Below are positions 25,324 to 32,818 of a stretch of DNA of 64,000 bases, one piece after another (within the stretch, counting starts at the first letter, position 1; every line of letters begins with the position of its first letter). The notes under the pieces are model-generated. The model had not been told where the DNA came from and did not search any database. It saw nothing but the letters and a program-made list of their open reading frames with translations. Source of the stretch: an uncultured Spirochaetaceae bacterium. GTDB lineage: Bacteria; Spirochaetota; Spirochaetia; Sphaerochaetales; Sphaerochaetaceae. The DNA lies in contig CALXYM010000002.1 of NCBI GenBank assembly GCA_944392965.1, positions 302,270-366,269 of the forward strand, in the 5' to 3' direction. The position numbers and the translations under genes are program-made.

Positions 25324-27530
25324 TTTTCTTCGCAAGCAACGCCCTGAACCAGTCGGATCTGGTTGCGAAAGAGGCCGAGGAGGCGGGAGCAAGTGAGATA
25401 AGACAGACGAAGGCGGGTGTCGAGTTCGTGGGAACACTTGAGACCGGGTACCGATTCTGTATGAACAGCCGTATTGCGACGAGACTTCTTGAAGCAATAT
25501 ACCTCGATGACGACATAATGGACACCGATGAGCTCTATGAGTCAACAAAAGAGATTCCATGGGAGGAGTTCATCAATCCGGATACGACGATAAAAGTGAC
25601 AAAGACCGCGCAGGACTGTCCTTATCTGAACAATTCCCATTTTGCCGCCCTGAGAGTGAAGGACGGGATAATAGACAGGATAAAGGAGAAGTTCAATGAT
25701 GAGAGGCCTGATGTCGACACGGAAAATCCTGACATCACGGTACACGTTCACCTACATCAGAAAAGAGCGATCTGGTATCTTGACTTCTCTGGAGAGGGGA
25801 TGCAGAAAAGAGGCTATAGAAGGGATCAGACGGATGCCGTATTGAAAGAGCAGCTCGCAGCAGCCCTTCTTTACAGGAGTGAGTGGAAGAAGAGTGTCGA
25901 AGGAGAAAACTCAGGAGTGCTTTTAGATCCATTCGTCGGCTCTGGAACAATCGTGATAGAAGCGGCGCTGATCGCATCCGATACTGCCCCTGGCCTCATA
26001 AAAAGGGATGACTTCGCATTCAAGAAACTCCCCTCTTTTGATGAAGAGTTATGGAACAAGGTAGTCTTAGAAGCCGAAGAAAAAAGACAGAATGCGATCG
26101 ATGAGAGGGATATAAGGATATATGCCTCCGATATCTCTCCCAAGGCCATCAGGATAGCAAAAGAGAATGCAAGGGCAGCAGGCGTCCTGGAACTGATAGA
26201 TTTCAAGGAGATGGATTTCGCATCCTACAAAGAAAGTGACGTCCCCTCTGAGATGGGTTACATCGTTACCGATCCCCCTTACGGGATAAGAATGAGAAAC
26301 AATGACATGGCTGAGCTCTATGCGATGATCGGCGATCAGCTTTCAAATCTCTTCAAGGGATGGAAGGCGACCATCATGGCGGCAGACAGTGAGCTCCTGT
26401 CAAATATCGCTATGAAACCGGAAAGGGTCAACAGCCTTTATAACGGTGCCGTATTCTGTCAGGCAGCACACTACTCCATATTCACCGATGCAGAGAAGGA
26501 GGAAATGAGGAAAAAGAGCCTTGAGAAGAAGATGGAAAGACTTTCTGCTCCCCTCTCAGCAGGAGCGGAGATGGCATACAACCGCCTCGTGAAGAACCTG
26601 AAAGAGATAAGACCAATCATGGAGAAAGAAGGTGTTACCTGCTACAGGATATATGATGCGGATATGCCTGAATACTCAGCGGCTATAGACATGTATGAGA
26701 ACAAATGGATAAACCTTGCAGAATATGCCGCTCCAGATACCATAAATCCTGAAGATGCGGAGAGAAGGCTGAACGAGCTCATCTATGCCACGGAAAGGGC
26801 AACGGGTATCGATATAGAGAACATATTCGTAAAGCAGAGAAAGGAGATGAAGGGAAAGGCTCAGTACACACGCCTTGCCGCTTCCAACCGTTTCAACATC
26901 GTACATGAGAACGGCCTGAACATACTCGTGAACTTCCAAGATTATCTGGACACGGGAATCTTCCTTGATCATAGGAAGATAAGGGCCTACATACAGTCGA
27001 TAAGCGATTCAAAGCGGTTCTTGAACCTATTCTGCTACACGGGTACAGCGACACTTAATGCGATAAAAGGAGGTGCGCTTTCCACTGTCAGTGTCGATTC
27101 ATCTGCAACCTATCTTGACTGGGCAATGCAGAATCTGAAGGTAAATGGGTATCCTCTCACGATCGACAACTATTTCTATAAAAGCGATGTGATGGACTAC
27201 CTTTACAGTACCTATGATAGGTTTGATCTCATCTTCTGCGATCCCCCGACGTTCTCCAACAGCAAGTCCAGGGCGACATTTGACATTCAAAGGGATCATA
27301 AGAAACTCATAAAAGCCGCTATGATGCACTTAAGCCCAGGAGGGCTGATGATCTTCAGCAATAACTTCAGACGTTTCAAGATGGATGAGTCAATCTTTGA
27401 TGAATATGTCGTGAAGGAGATAACAGAAGAGACGATCGGAGAGGATTTCAGAGACAAGAAGATCCACCGCGTGTACCTTATAAGGAACAAGGTGAAGGTC
27501 AATCTGAGGAAGAATCCAAAAAGAGTTTGA
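25320..27530 (+). CDS. rlmL: Bifunctional 23S rRNA guanine methyltransferase RlmKL
   Basis: 736 residues. Order of domains: a ferredoxin-like/THUMP segment, residues 1-155 (ASEIRQTKAGVEFVGTLETGYRFCMNSRIATRLLEAIY); an N2-guanine methyltransferase (LLDPFVGSGTIVIEAALIASDTAPG, catalytic TDPPYGIRM); and a second methyltransferase of the RlmK/RlmI kind (LNLFCYTGTATLNAIKGGA, FCDPPTFSNSK). This is the fused RlmL-RlmK of gamma-proteobacteria and others, which modifies G2445 and G2069 in E. coli numbering. Translationally coupled to hslO. Its 3' end overlaps the convergent glycosylase by 32 bp. Confidence 0.93.
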   Translation: MIFFASNALNQSDLVAKEAEEAGASEIRQTKAGVEFVGTLETGYRFCMNSRIATRLLEAIYLDDDIMDTDELYESTKEIPWEEFINPDTTIKVTKTAQDCPYLNNSHFAALRVKDGIIDRIKEKFNDERPDVDTENPDITVHVHLHQKRAIWYLDFSGEGMQKRGYRRDQTDAVLKEQLAAALLYRSEWKKSVEGENSGVLLDPFVGSGTIVIEAALIASDTAPGLIKRDDFAFKKLPSFDEELWNKVVLEAEEKRQNAIDERDIRIYASDISPKAIRIAKENARAAGVLELIDFKEMDFASYKESDVPSEMGYIVTDPPYGIRMRNNDMAELYAMIGDQLSNLFKGWKATIMAADSELLSNIAMKPERVNSLYNGAVFCQAAHYSIFTDAEKEEMRKKSLEKKMERLSAPLSAGAEMAYNRLVKNLKEIRPIMEKEGVTCYRIYDADMPEYSAAIDMYENKWINLAEYAAPDTINPEDAERRLNELIYATERATGIDIENIFVKQRKEMKGKAQYTRLAASNRFNIVHENGLNILVNFQDYLDTGIFLDHRKIRAYIQSISDSKRFLNLFCYTGTATLNAIKGGALSTVSVDSSATYLDWAMQNLKVNGYPLTIDNYFYKSDVMDYLYSTYDRFDLIFCDPPTFSNSKSRATFDIQRDHKKLIKAAMMHLSPGGLMIFSNNFRRFKMDESIFDEYVVKEITEETIGEDFRDKKIHRVYLIRNKVKVNLRKNPKRV

Positions 27531-27996
27531 CCACTGACCATTCAGTTAAAAGCCTCTCAAGGGAATAGGAGGCGTTTGCACTTGAAGTGGAGGGGAGCTT
27601 TATAGCACTCCTCCCTGTTTTTTTCTCAAGGTATCTCACGTAAAGCTCATACGCCTTGCTTCCATTGACATAGATATTCTCAACATTGGAGGAATCCAGG
27701 ATGAGGGAGATGTCGTTCGGCCTCACCTGCCTGATTGATGAATCGGAACTGGACTGGATGTCGCACTCTGCAACAACATCCCATAGAGCTATATTATGGG
27801 AAAGAAGGAAATCCGTCTTCTCCTCTATAGAATGCAGGCTAACGCTGAAAAGCGATGACATCACAGGCCAGAACCTATTACTCTTATGAGCATAATAAAA
27901 TCCGTCAGCCCTCGACTTCACAGAAGGAAATGATCCCAATATGAGGACTTTCGAATCGTTGTTGAATACAGGAGGAAACTCGTGTTCTGCAAACAT
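27499..27996 (-). CDS. DNA-deoxyinosine (hypoxanthine) glycosylase, UDG superfamily
   Basis: 165 residues from ATG 27996 (MFAEHEFPPVFNNDSKVLILGSFPSVKSRADGFYYAHKSNRFWPVM). This matches the HDG family, whose members open with EHxFPPI and LGSFPS. The later motif is LPSTSSANA near the C-terminus. Longer in-frame starts exist at 28005, 28035 and 28056, but TATAAT at 28009-28004 lies 7 nt before ATG 27996, so those starts would fall in the promoter. The enzyme removes deaminated adenine (hypoxanthine) from DNA. Divergent, with overlapping promoters, from the flavodoxin/ferredoxin gene. Confidence 0.85.
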   Translation of the reverse strand: MFAEHEFPPVFNNDSKVLILGSFPSVKSRADGFYYAHKSNRFWPVMSSLFSVSLHSIEEKTDFLLSHNIALWDVVAECDIQSSSDSSIRQVRPNDISLILDSSNVENIYVNGSKAYELYVRYLEKKTGRSAIKLPSTSSANASYSLERLLTEWSVVKLFLDSSSD

Positions 27997-28003
27997 GTTT
28001 CCC

Positions 28004-28047
28004 ATTATAATCTTTTGCTTGAACCGGGTGAACATTTCCCCTACACT
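28004..28047. promoter_or_regulatory. Overlapping divergent leaderless promoters
   Basis: Minus strand: TTCACC (28032-28027), 17-bp spacer, TATAAT (28009-28004), then 7 nt to ATG 27996. Plus strand: TTGAAC (28019-28024), 17-bp spacer, TACACT (28042-28047), then 7 nt to ATG 28055. Neither gene has a ribosome site. The two promoters occupy the same 44 bp, so they probably exclude each other. Confidence 0.6.
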
Positions 28048-28054
28048 TTTAGTC

Positions 28055-28795
28055 ATGGTTTACAAAGCATATTTCAGCCCCACGGGTGGGACAAAAAAAT
28101 GTCTGGACATACTCGTACCAGATGAAGAGGGAAATATCGACCTTGCAAAGAAGGACTATGAAGAGGATCACGTTCTTTGTAAGAATGACATATTGTATGT
28201 GGCCTTGCCCGCATTCGGAGGTAGATGCCCCTCTCTCGCCATCGAAAGACTTAAAAGAATCAAAGGAGATGGGACAAAAGCGGTAATCATCATCGTGTAC
28301 GGCAATAGGGCTTATGAGGATAGCCTCATAGAGCTGTATGACAGTGTAAAAGCTCAGGGATTCATAATATGTGCGGCGGTAACTGCGGTTGCGGAGCACT
28401 CCATGATAAGGGAAATAGCAGAAGGCCGTCCAGATGAGAGAGATAAGACAGAACTGGAATCATTCAGAGGAAAAATAAAAAAACGGCTAAATGAAAATAA
28501 GGAAGTTGAGAATATCCCAGGGAAAAGGCCTTACAAGCCCCTTTCAAAATTCCTCCCGCCATCAACAGATTCAACATGTATCAGGTGCGGACAGTGCTAT
28601 CTTGCATGCCCTGCTGATGCCATAGACCAGATGAGACCAGACATCACGGATGAGAATAAATGCATAGGTTGTGCAAGATGCATAAGCATATGTCCTATTA
28701 ATGCAAGAGGTTATGATAAGGATAAGCTGAACGGAGTAAAAGGGAGAATAGCAAAACAGTGTGAGAAAAGGAAAGATAATGAACTCCTTATGTGA
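28055..28795 (+). CDS. Flavodoxin-like/ferredoxin fusion (EFR1-type)
   Basis: 246 residues from ATG 28055 (MVYKAYFSPTGGTKKCLDILVPD). Residues 1-150 are a flavodoxin-like domain with the SPTGGT phosphate loop and VIIIVYGNRAYEDSL. Residues 175-240 hold two [4Fe-4S] clusters: CIRCGQCYLACP and CIGCARCISICP. Such proteins are common in anaerobes and shuttle low-potential electrons, but partners are rarely known. A -10 box 7 nt before the ATG and no Shine-Dalgarno point to a leaderless mRNA. Confidence 0.88.
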   Translation: MVYKAYFSPTGGTKKCLDILVPDEEGNIDLAKKDYEEDHVLCKNDILYVALPAFGGRCPSLAIERLKRIKGDGTKAVIIIVYGNRAYEDSLIELYDSVKAQGFIICAAVTAVAEHSMIREIAEGRPDERDKTELESFRGKIKKRLNENKEVENIPGKRPYKPLSKFLPPSTDSTCIRCGQCYLACPADAIDQMRPDITDENKCIGCARCISICPINARGYDKDKLNGVKGRIAKQCEKRKDNELLM

Positions 28796-28841
28796 TAAAA
28801 GCACTGAAAAAAACTGTTTTACACACTAGAAGGTAGATGTT

Positions 28842-29369
28842 ATGAAAAAAGGACTGAAAATTATAATCCTAGTTATAGTAATTGCTCTTATCGTATCAGT
28901 ATTCCTTATAAAGAGGAATGACAGCTCCACATCGGTTGCAATAGATGCCACGACAGAAGAGGAACGGATTCCACTTGAATACACGACATTCAGTATGGAG
29001 GAGTTCCTCGCACCGGGACTACCTCTCATGATTGACATGGGATCTGCATCATGCGGGCCATGCATGCAGATGAAACCGGATCTGGAGGCGTTCTATGAGG
29101 AGACGTATGGAAAGATAAGCGTACGTTATGCCGACGTGTGGAAAGATGGTTCCTTAACAGGAGGCTTTCCCGCTTATGCGGTCCCTGTACAGTATTTCTT
29201 CCACCCGGATGGAAGTCCATATGTCCCTTCCGAGGAAGTGATGGAAAGCATAGGATTCTATATGTATAGCCGCAGTGACACGGAAGAACATGTGCTTACA
29301 GGGCACTATGGCATCCTTACCAAGGAACAGATGTACACCATATTCCGTGATATGGGAGTTGACGTATGA
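28842..29369 (+). CDS. Membrane-anchored thioredoxin-like protein
   Basis: 175 residues with an N-terminal anchor (LKIIILVIVIALIVSVFLI) and a thioredoxin domain. The active site is CGPC in MIDMGSASCGPCMQMKPDLEAFYEE, and the cis-Pro region is YAVPVQYFFHPDG. An extracytoplasmic location is expected. It overlaps the next gene, a CcdA/DsbD-type membrane protein, by ATGA. The pair is a standard unit that sends reducing power from cytoplasmic thioredoxin across the membrane to this protein. Confidence 0.9.
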   Translation: MKKGLKIIILVIVIALIVSVFLIKRNDSSTSVAIDATTEEERIPLEYTTFSMEEFLAPGLPLMIDMGSASCGPCMQMKPDLEAFYEETYGKISVRYADVWKDGSLTGGFPAYAVPVQYFFHPDGSPYVPSEEVMESIGFYMYSRSDTEEHVLTGHYGILTKEQMYTIFRDMGVDV

Positions 29370-30043
29370 TTGAATCCATACTTGAAAATTTCTCCCATCT
29401 GATAGGAGAGCATTCGGCGTTATCACTTCTGATCGCATTCATCTCGGGAGCATTGACCTCCCTTCTCCCATGTTCCCTTTCAAGCCTGCCGCTCATCATA
29501 CTGTATGTATCAGGAGGGTCTGAGGATAAGAGGACGGCATTCAGGTACTCCCTGCTCTTCGCCCTTGGTTCAAGCATTACGTTCATCATACTTGGTATCG
29601 TGATAAGTGCCATCGGAGGAATGCTCAGTCAGGCAGGATCATGGTACTACATAATACTTGGAATAATAATGACCCTATTAAGCCTGCAATGTCTTGGGGT
29701 CATCAACATAATCCCGTCAACGAACCTGATCACGAGAAACCGGAAAAGAGGTTATATCGGGGCTCTTCTAGCAGGAATACTCTCTGCCATATTCTCATCC
29801 CCCTGCTCCACTCCGGTCCTCATAGCACTTCTACTTTCAATCTCTATCGGAGGGGATATGGTCTACTCAGTTCTCCTGCTACTGCTTTATAGTATAGGAT
29901 ACAGCATCCTCTCAATCGTTGTGGGAACCGCGCTTGGAGCCGTCAAGGAGATAAAAAAAGGAGTACTGCCCAAGGTTGCCAACATCATACTCGGGATCCT
30001 GATACTCCTTCTTGCTCTATATATGTTCTATCTCGGATTCTAG
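29366..30043 (+). CDS. CcdA/DsbD-type thiol-disulfide transmembrane carrier
   Basis: 225 residues with six hydrophobic helices. The two buried cysteines are in LTSLLPCSLSSLPL and SAIFSSPCSTPVL, the hallmark pair of the CcdA family that relays electrons through the membrane. It is coupled to the thioredoxin-like gene before it. Since no cytochrome c genes are nearby, the likely role is keeping periplasmic or surface thiols reduced. Its stop overlaps that of the convergent YhhN gene by 4 bp. Confidence 0.88.
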   Translation: MIESILENFSHLIGEHSALSLLIAFISGALTSLLPCSLSSLPLIILYVSGGSEDKRTAFRYSLLFALGSSITFIILGIVISAIGGMLSQAGSWYYIILGIIMTLLSLQCLGVINIIPSTNLITRNRKRGYIGALLAGILSAIFSSPCSTPVLIALLLSISIGGDMVYSVLLLLLYSIGYSILSIVVGTALGAVKEIKKGVLPKVANIILGILILLLALYMFYLGF

Positions 30044-30714
30044 GCAGACATAATGGATAATAGCGTAACAGAGGAAAGAAGCAATATGTTTGCTCCTATG
30101 TAGGTGACCATGATCAGGATGTCATCATTGACCATCTCTTCCTCATCCTTGTCCCTGGTTTGCCTTATAATGACCAGGGCATCGGAGAAACCATATGCCA
30201 CGGTTCCTGCGACAGCTATCATCTTTGCAATCCAGTTTCCACCGAAATCGGCAGAGCCTACGGCAATTCCAAGGATCATGACAAAAGCGGCATAAGCTAT
30301 GTAAAGTGTCGTATTTGGTTTTGCATATTTCAGCTGCGGCTCAAAAAGGAATATATAGATGAGCATCCATATTCCAATGAAAAGCACACCCATTCCAAGG
30401 GAGAATCCATGCATCATGAAGAAGATAGCGTACAGCACATGACCTATCGAAAAGGAAACCCCACCGAGCTTAAATGTAATATCCCTCTCAAACTCCAGCA
30501 AAAGATCCCCCAGTGTGTAGAAAATCAAGGCCGTCATTAAAAGCCCCCTGTTTGGGACAATAACACCGAAGCTCTCCGTCACGACGAGAAATGTAAGATA
30601 AAGATAGGGAATCAAGAAGACCTTGCTTATCGATTTCACATATCTGAGCCTCTTCTTAATCGCGATCAAATGAACTGCTATGACAAGTATCGCCATTATT
30701 ATATAGATTGCCAT
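30040..30714 (-). CDS. YhhN/TMEM86 family membrane protein (lysoplasmalogenase-like)
   Basis: 224 residues, about eight membrane helices. The YhhN marks are LIFYTLGDLLLEFE and SIGHVLYAIFF, with VAYGFSDALVIIRQ further on. The human homologue TMEM86B cleaves lysoplasmalogen. Anaerobes often make plasmalogens, so the same role is reasonable, but no plasmalogen synthesis gene is in the window. AAAGGAG lies 6 nt before the ATG. Confidence 0.8.
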   Translation of the reverse strand: MAIYIIMAILVIAVHLIAIKKRLRYVKSISKVFLIPYLYLTFLVVTESFGVIVPNRGLLMTALIFYTLGDLLLEFERDITFKLGGVSFSIGHVLYAIFFMMHGFSLGMGVLFIGIWMLIYIFLFEPQLKYAKPNTTLYIAYAAFVMILGIAVGSADFGGNWIAKMIAVAGTVAYGFSDALVIIRQTRDKDEEEMVNDDILIMVTYIGANILLLSSVTLLSIMSA

Positions 30715-30799
30715 GGTAAACTCCTTTAGTAAGTATAACAGTTATCTAAGAATTTTGTTTCACTATTTTCAACTTCATACTTTTTCATTAATTTTCCAT

Positions 30800-30828
30800 T
30801 TGACAACTATCCCATTCGGCCTTAGCCT
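30800..30828 (+). promoter_or_regulatory. Promoter of the putative small RNA
   Basis: A consensus TTGACA at 30800-30805, a 17-bp spacer and TAGCCT at 30823-30828. No protein gene follows on the plus strand before the terminator at 30924-30957. Confidence 0.5.
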
Positions 30829-30834
30829 ATAGGT

Positions 30835-30957
30835 AGATGAAATAAGTTCTTGTTTTTCCTTTGCTAAAGAAAGAGCAAAGGCAATCCCCAAGGAGAGGGT
30901 TCTACCCTCTGCCTCCTCAAGACAGAACCCGCAGGATTTCTCTTGCGGGTTCTTTTT
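30835..30957 (+). ncRNA. Putative structured small RNA of about 120 nt
   Basis: Between the divergent YhhN and Fic genes lies a complete transcription unit on the plus strand with no reading frame. After the TTGACA promoter come CCTTTGCT/AGCAAAGG (30858-30865 with 30874-30881, perfect 8 bp), a second stem built on AGGGT-TCT-ACCCT with outer AGGAG/CTCCT pairing (30891-30916), and possible closure of both by TCTTG/CAAGA. It ends in a terminator with a perfect 10-bp stem and T-run. I do not recognise SRP RNA, 6S RNA, tmRNA or a known riboswitch in it. The 5' end is a guess from the -10 box. Confidence 0.55.
30924..30957 (+). terminator. Strong intrinsic terminator of the small RNA
   Basis: AGAACCCGCA (30924-30933) pairs perfectly with TGCGGGTTCT (30944-30953), followed by TTTTC. 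On the opposite strand there is no T-run after the stem, so it serves the plus strand only. It ends next to the stop of the convergent Fic gene. Confidence 0.85.
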
Positions 30958-30958
30958 C

Positions 30959-31729
30959 TCATTCCTCTGCTACAGGAATGACAGCCTCTTCCAGGACATC
31001 AATCAAAGGTTGATAGTCTCCATCTATGGCTGCTATGTTTCCTTCAAGATATCTATCAGGATCGGTTGCCGACCAGATGATGTCATATCCCGCGTTACGT
31101 GCAAGTCCGGTGAAAAAATACCTCGTTGTCCTGCCATTTCCATCAAGGAATGGATGAAGCGCCTCCATCTCTCCCATGAAATATGCAAGCTCATTTATGA
31201 ACTCATCGATGTCATCAAGCCCTTTAAGATATTTAGAAGCTCTGAGTTTTTCGAAGATATCTGCTGCCATCTTCTCTATGTAAATACTCTTACAGACCTC
31301 ACTCCTCTTGCTCTCATCCTTATTTCTTATCATACCAGCAGAGGGATAGATGTCTCCAAATATCTTGTTATGAAGTGCTTTCAGATAATCGAAAGAAAAA
31401 CCCATATTAAGGGGATTCACGAACAAGTCCGCAACCCGGATAGAGGAGATGAATATCTCGATTTTCTTGAGCTCAGACCTATCTTTTATATTAAAATAGT
31501 TTACAAGACATCTTGATTCAGGATACCTTCCGAGCTCATCAAAAGATGCATCGTATTTAACATCCAGACCATGACTGGATATAAAAGATGAGATGATATC
31601 ATCAGCCTTATCATCCCCTTCCAGAATTTTACGGAAAACCTCTTCCGCCATCTCTGGAAAATCTATACCATCGAAATCATATCCAAATTTCAGATAGCTT
31701 ATACATCCCTCTATAAGGGCTTCTTTCAT
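30959..31729 (-). CDS. Fic family protein (putative AMPylating toxin or effector)
   Basis: 256 residues with the full Fic active site HPFLDGNGRTTRYF at about residues 193-206 and the flap region (NKIFGDIYPSAGMIRN) before it. Fic enzymes usually attach AMP from ATP to target proteins. The N-terminal 60 residues (MKEALIEGCISYLKFG, then PEMAEEVFRKILEGDDKADDIIS) resemble VbhA-like antitoxin helices fused in front. IEG at residues 6-8 recalls the end of the inhibitory motif S/T-x3-E-G/N, but residue 3 is Glu, not Ser/Thr. AAGGAG lies about 5 nt before the ATG. Start of the accessory stretch. Confidence 0.88.
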   Translation of the reverse strand: MKEALIEGCISYLKFGYDFDGIDFPEMAEEVFRKILEGDDKADDIISSFISSHGLDVKYDASFDELGRYPESRCLVNYFNIKDRSELKKIEIFISSIRVADLFVNPLNMGFSFDYLKALHNKIFGDIYPSAGMIRNKDESKRSEVCKSIYIEKMAADIFEKLRASKYLKGLDDIDEFINELAYFMGEMEALHPFLDGNGRTTRYFFTGLARNAGYDIIWSATDPDRYLEGNIAAIDGDYQPLIDVLEEAVIPVAEE

Positions 31730-32281
31730 TACACTCCTTCCTAGGCTTTAAAGCCTTCACATTCCCCCAGATGTCATACCTGAGCTAAACTTAGGCTATG
31801 ATAACATAAAGATATCGAGTTCTCAAGGCTTAAAACCCCTATTTCATTAATAAGCAAAAGCTTATTTACTATCAAAAAAATCTATGTGAGATATTCATCT
31901 GTCAGGCCTGAATACAGGTCGGTTATCCACTATTTTTTGAATATAATTATTATTCAAACAGAAACATTTTTCTTTTCCAAAGTATCCTGAGGCGTTTCCA
32001 TATATGGACTCTGTATCGTTGCTTTCGGACGAACATGGGCACCTTCCGTATTCTTCGTGGAAAGAAAATTGGAGTAGTCTCCTCTCTTTATTTTCTCCCA
32101 AGTATCTAAGCAAACAGTTTTTGCCTTTTCTATATCCGTCTCTGGCATATTTCATAACAAAAAGACATCAAATACATAATCATCTGTCACAGTATCCTTT
32201 TTCTAAAAACATTAATAACAAATGATAAACATATTGATTATTAATGAATTTTGTATGATATTTTTATTAGGAGAAGAAAAA
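31730..32281. other. AT-rich gap with possible gene remnant
   Basis: No convincing gene in about 550 bp. On the minus strand 31954-32148 reads as 64 hydrophilic residues (MPETDIEKAKTVCLDTWEKI...) that look more protein-like than chance, but they lack a ribosome site and match no family I know. This may be a fragment of a lost gene. Two palindromic stretches are present, AGGCTTTAAAGCCT (31743-31756) and AATAAGC-AAAA-GCTTATT near 31850. The low GC fits horizontally acquired DNA. Confidence 0.35.
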
Positions 32282-32581
32282 ATGACAGATCAAGTTCTTG
32301 TACAGTTCAAAGTTGATAGATCTCTTAAAAACGAAGTTTCTGCTTTATATGAAAGTATCGGATTAGATTTACCAACTGCCTTTAGAATGTTCTTAATTAA
32401 GAGTAAATCGGTTGGGGGACTTCCGTTTGAAGCAAAAATCGAAAAAAACAAAAAATTATCCTTAGAAGATGGGTTATCTGCATTTTGGGCATTAAGAGGG
32501 CAATCATCGGAATTACCAGATGTGAGTTTAGATGAAATCAATGAAGAGATTCAGAAGGCGAGACAATCAAGGAAAAACTAA
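32282..32581 (+). CDS. RelB/DinJ-type antitoxin without a visible toxin
   Basis: 99 residues from ATG 32282 with GGAG 8 nt upstream: MTDQVLVQFKVDRSLKNEVS, then LYESIGLDLPTAFRMFLIKS and VGGLPFEA. This is the ribbon-helix-helix DinJ/RelB pattern (VRVDxxLKxxAxxIFxxLGLxxxxAIxxFL...GLPF). The C-terminal tail is acidic, as in toxin-binding tails. Normally a RelE/YafQ toxin gene follows within a few bases. Here 237 AT-rich bases without a toxin follow, then the AIPR gene. It is either an orphan, a remnant of a broken pair, or a regulator recruited by the AIPR gene. Confidence 0.85.
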   Translation: MTDQVLVQFKVDRSLKNEVSALYESIGLDLPTAFRMFLIKSKSVGGLPFEAKIEKNKKLSLEDGLSAFWALRGQSSELPDVSLDEINEEIQKARQSRKN

Positions 32582-32783
32582 AAGTGCCTATCATCCATGA
32601 CGATTACTTCAGATGTTTTAGTTTCTGCATTATTAAATATTATTGTTAATCATCGATAATCCAAATCATAAATGATATCTCACAACTAGCAATTTACAAA
32701 TGCTTCTTCTCTATTTTATTGGTTTAAAGCCAGAATATTTTGTTCCAAGAGATACCCCCATAAACATCTCAAGTAAATCTTCC

Positions 32784-32812
32784 TTGCATAGCAAAATTTT
32801 CTATGATCTAAT
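32784..32812 (+). promoter_or_regulatory. Leaderless promoter of the AIPR gene
   Basis: TTGCAT at 32784-32789, 17-bp spacer, TCTAAT at 32807-32812, then 6 nt to the ATG at 32819. No ribosome site. The AIPR gene therefore seems to have its own promoter, separate from the antitoxin gene. Confidence 0.5.
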
Positions 32813-32818
32813 GAAATT

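Noticed and set aside
27997..28056. Longer starts for the DNA glycosylase at 28005, 28035 and 28056
   Set aside because: They fall inside or upstream of the TATAAT promoter 7 nt before ATG 27996, and family members start close to the EHxFPP segment.
30835..30957. Identification of the small RNA as SRP RNA or 6S RNA
   Set aside because: The conserved SRP helix 8 core and the long 6S rod with central bubble are not visible.
31954..32148. 64-codon minus-strand frame in the gap before the RelB-type gene
   Set aside because: Protein-like composition but no ribosome site, no promoter and no family match; kept only as a possible remnant in the gap entry.
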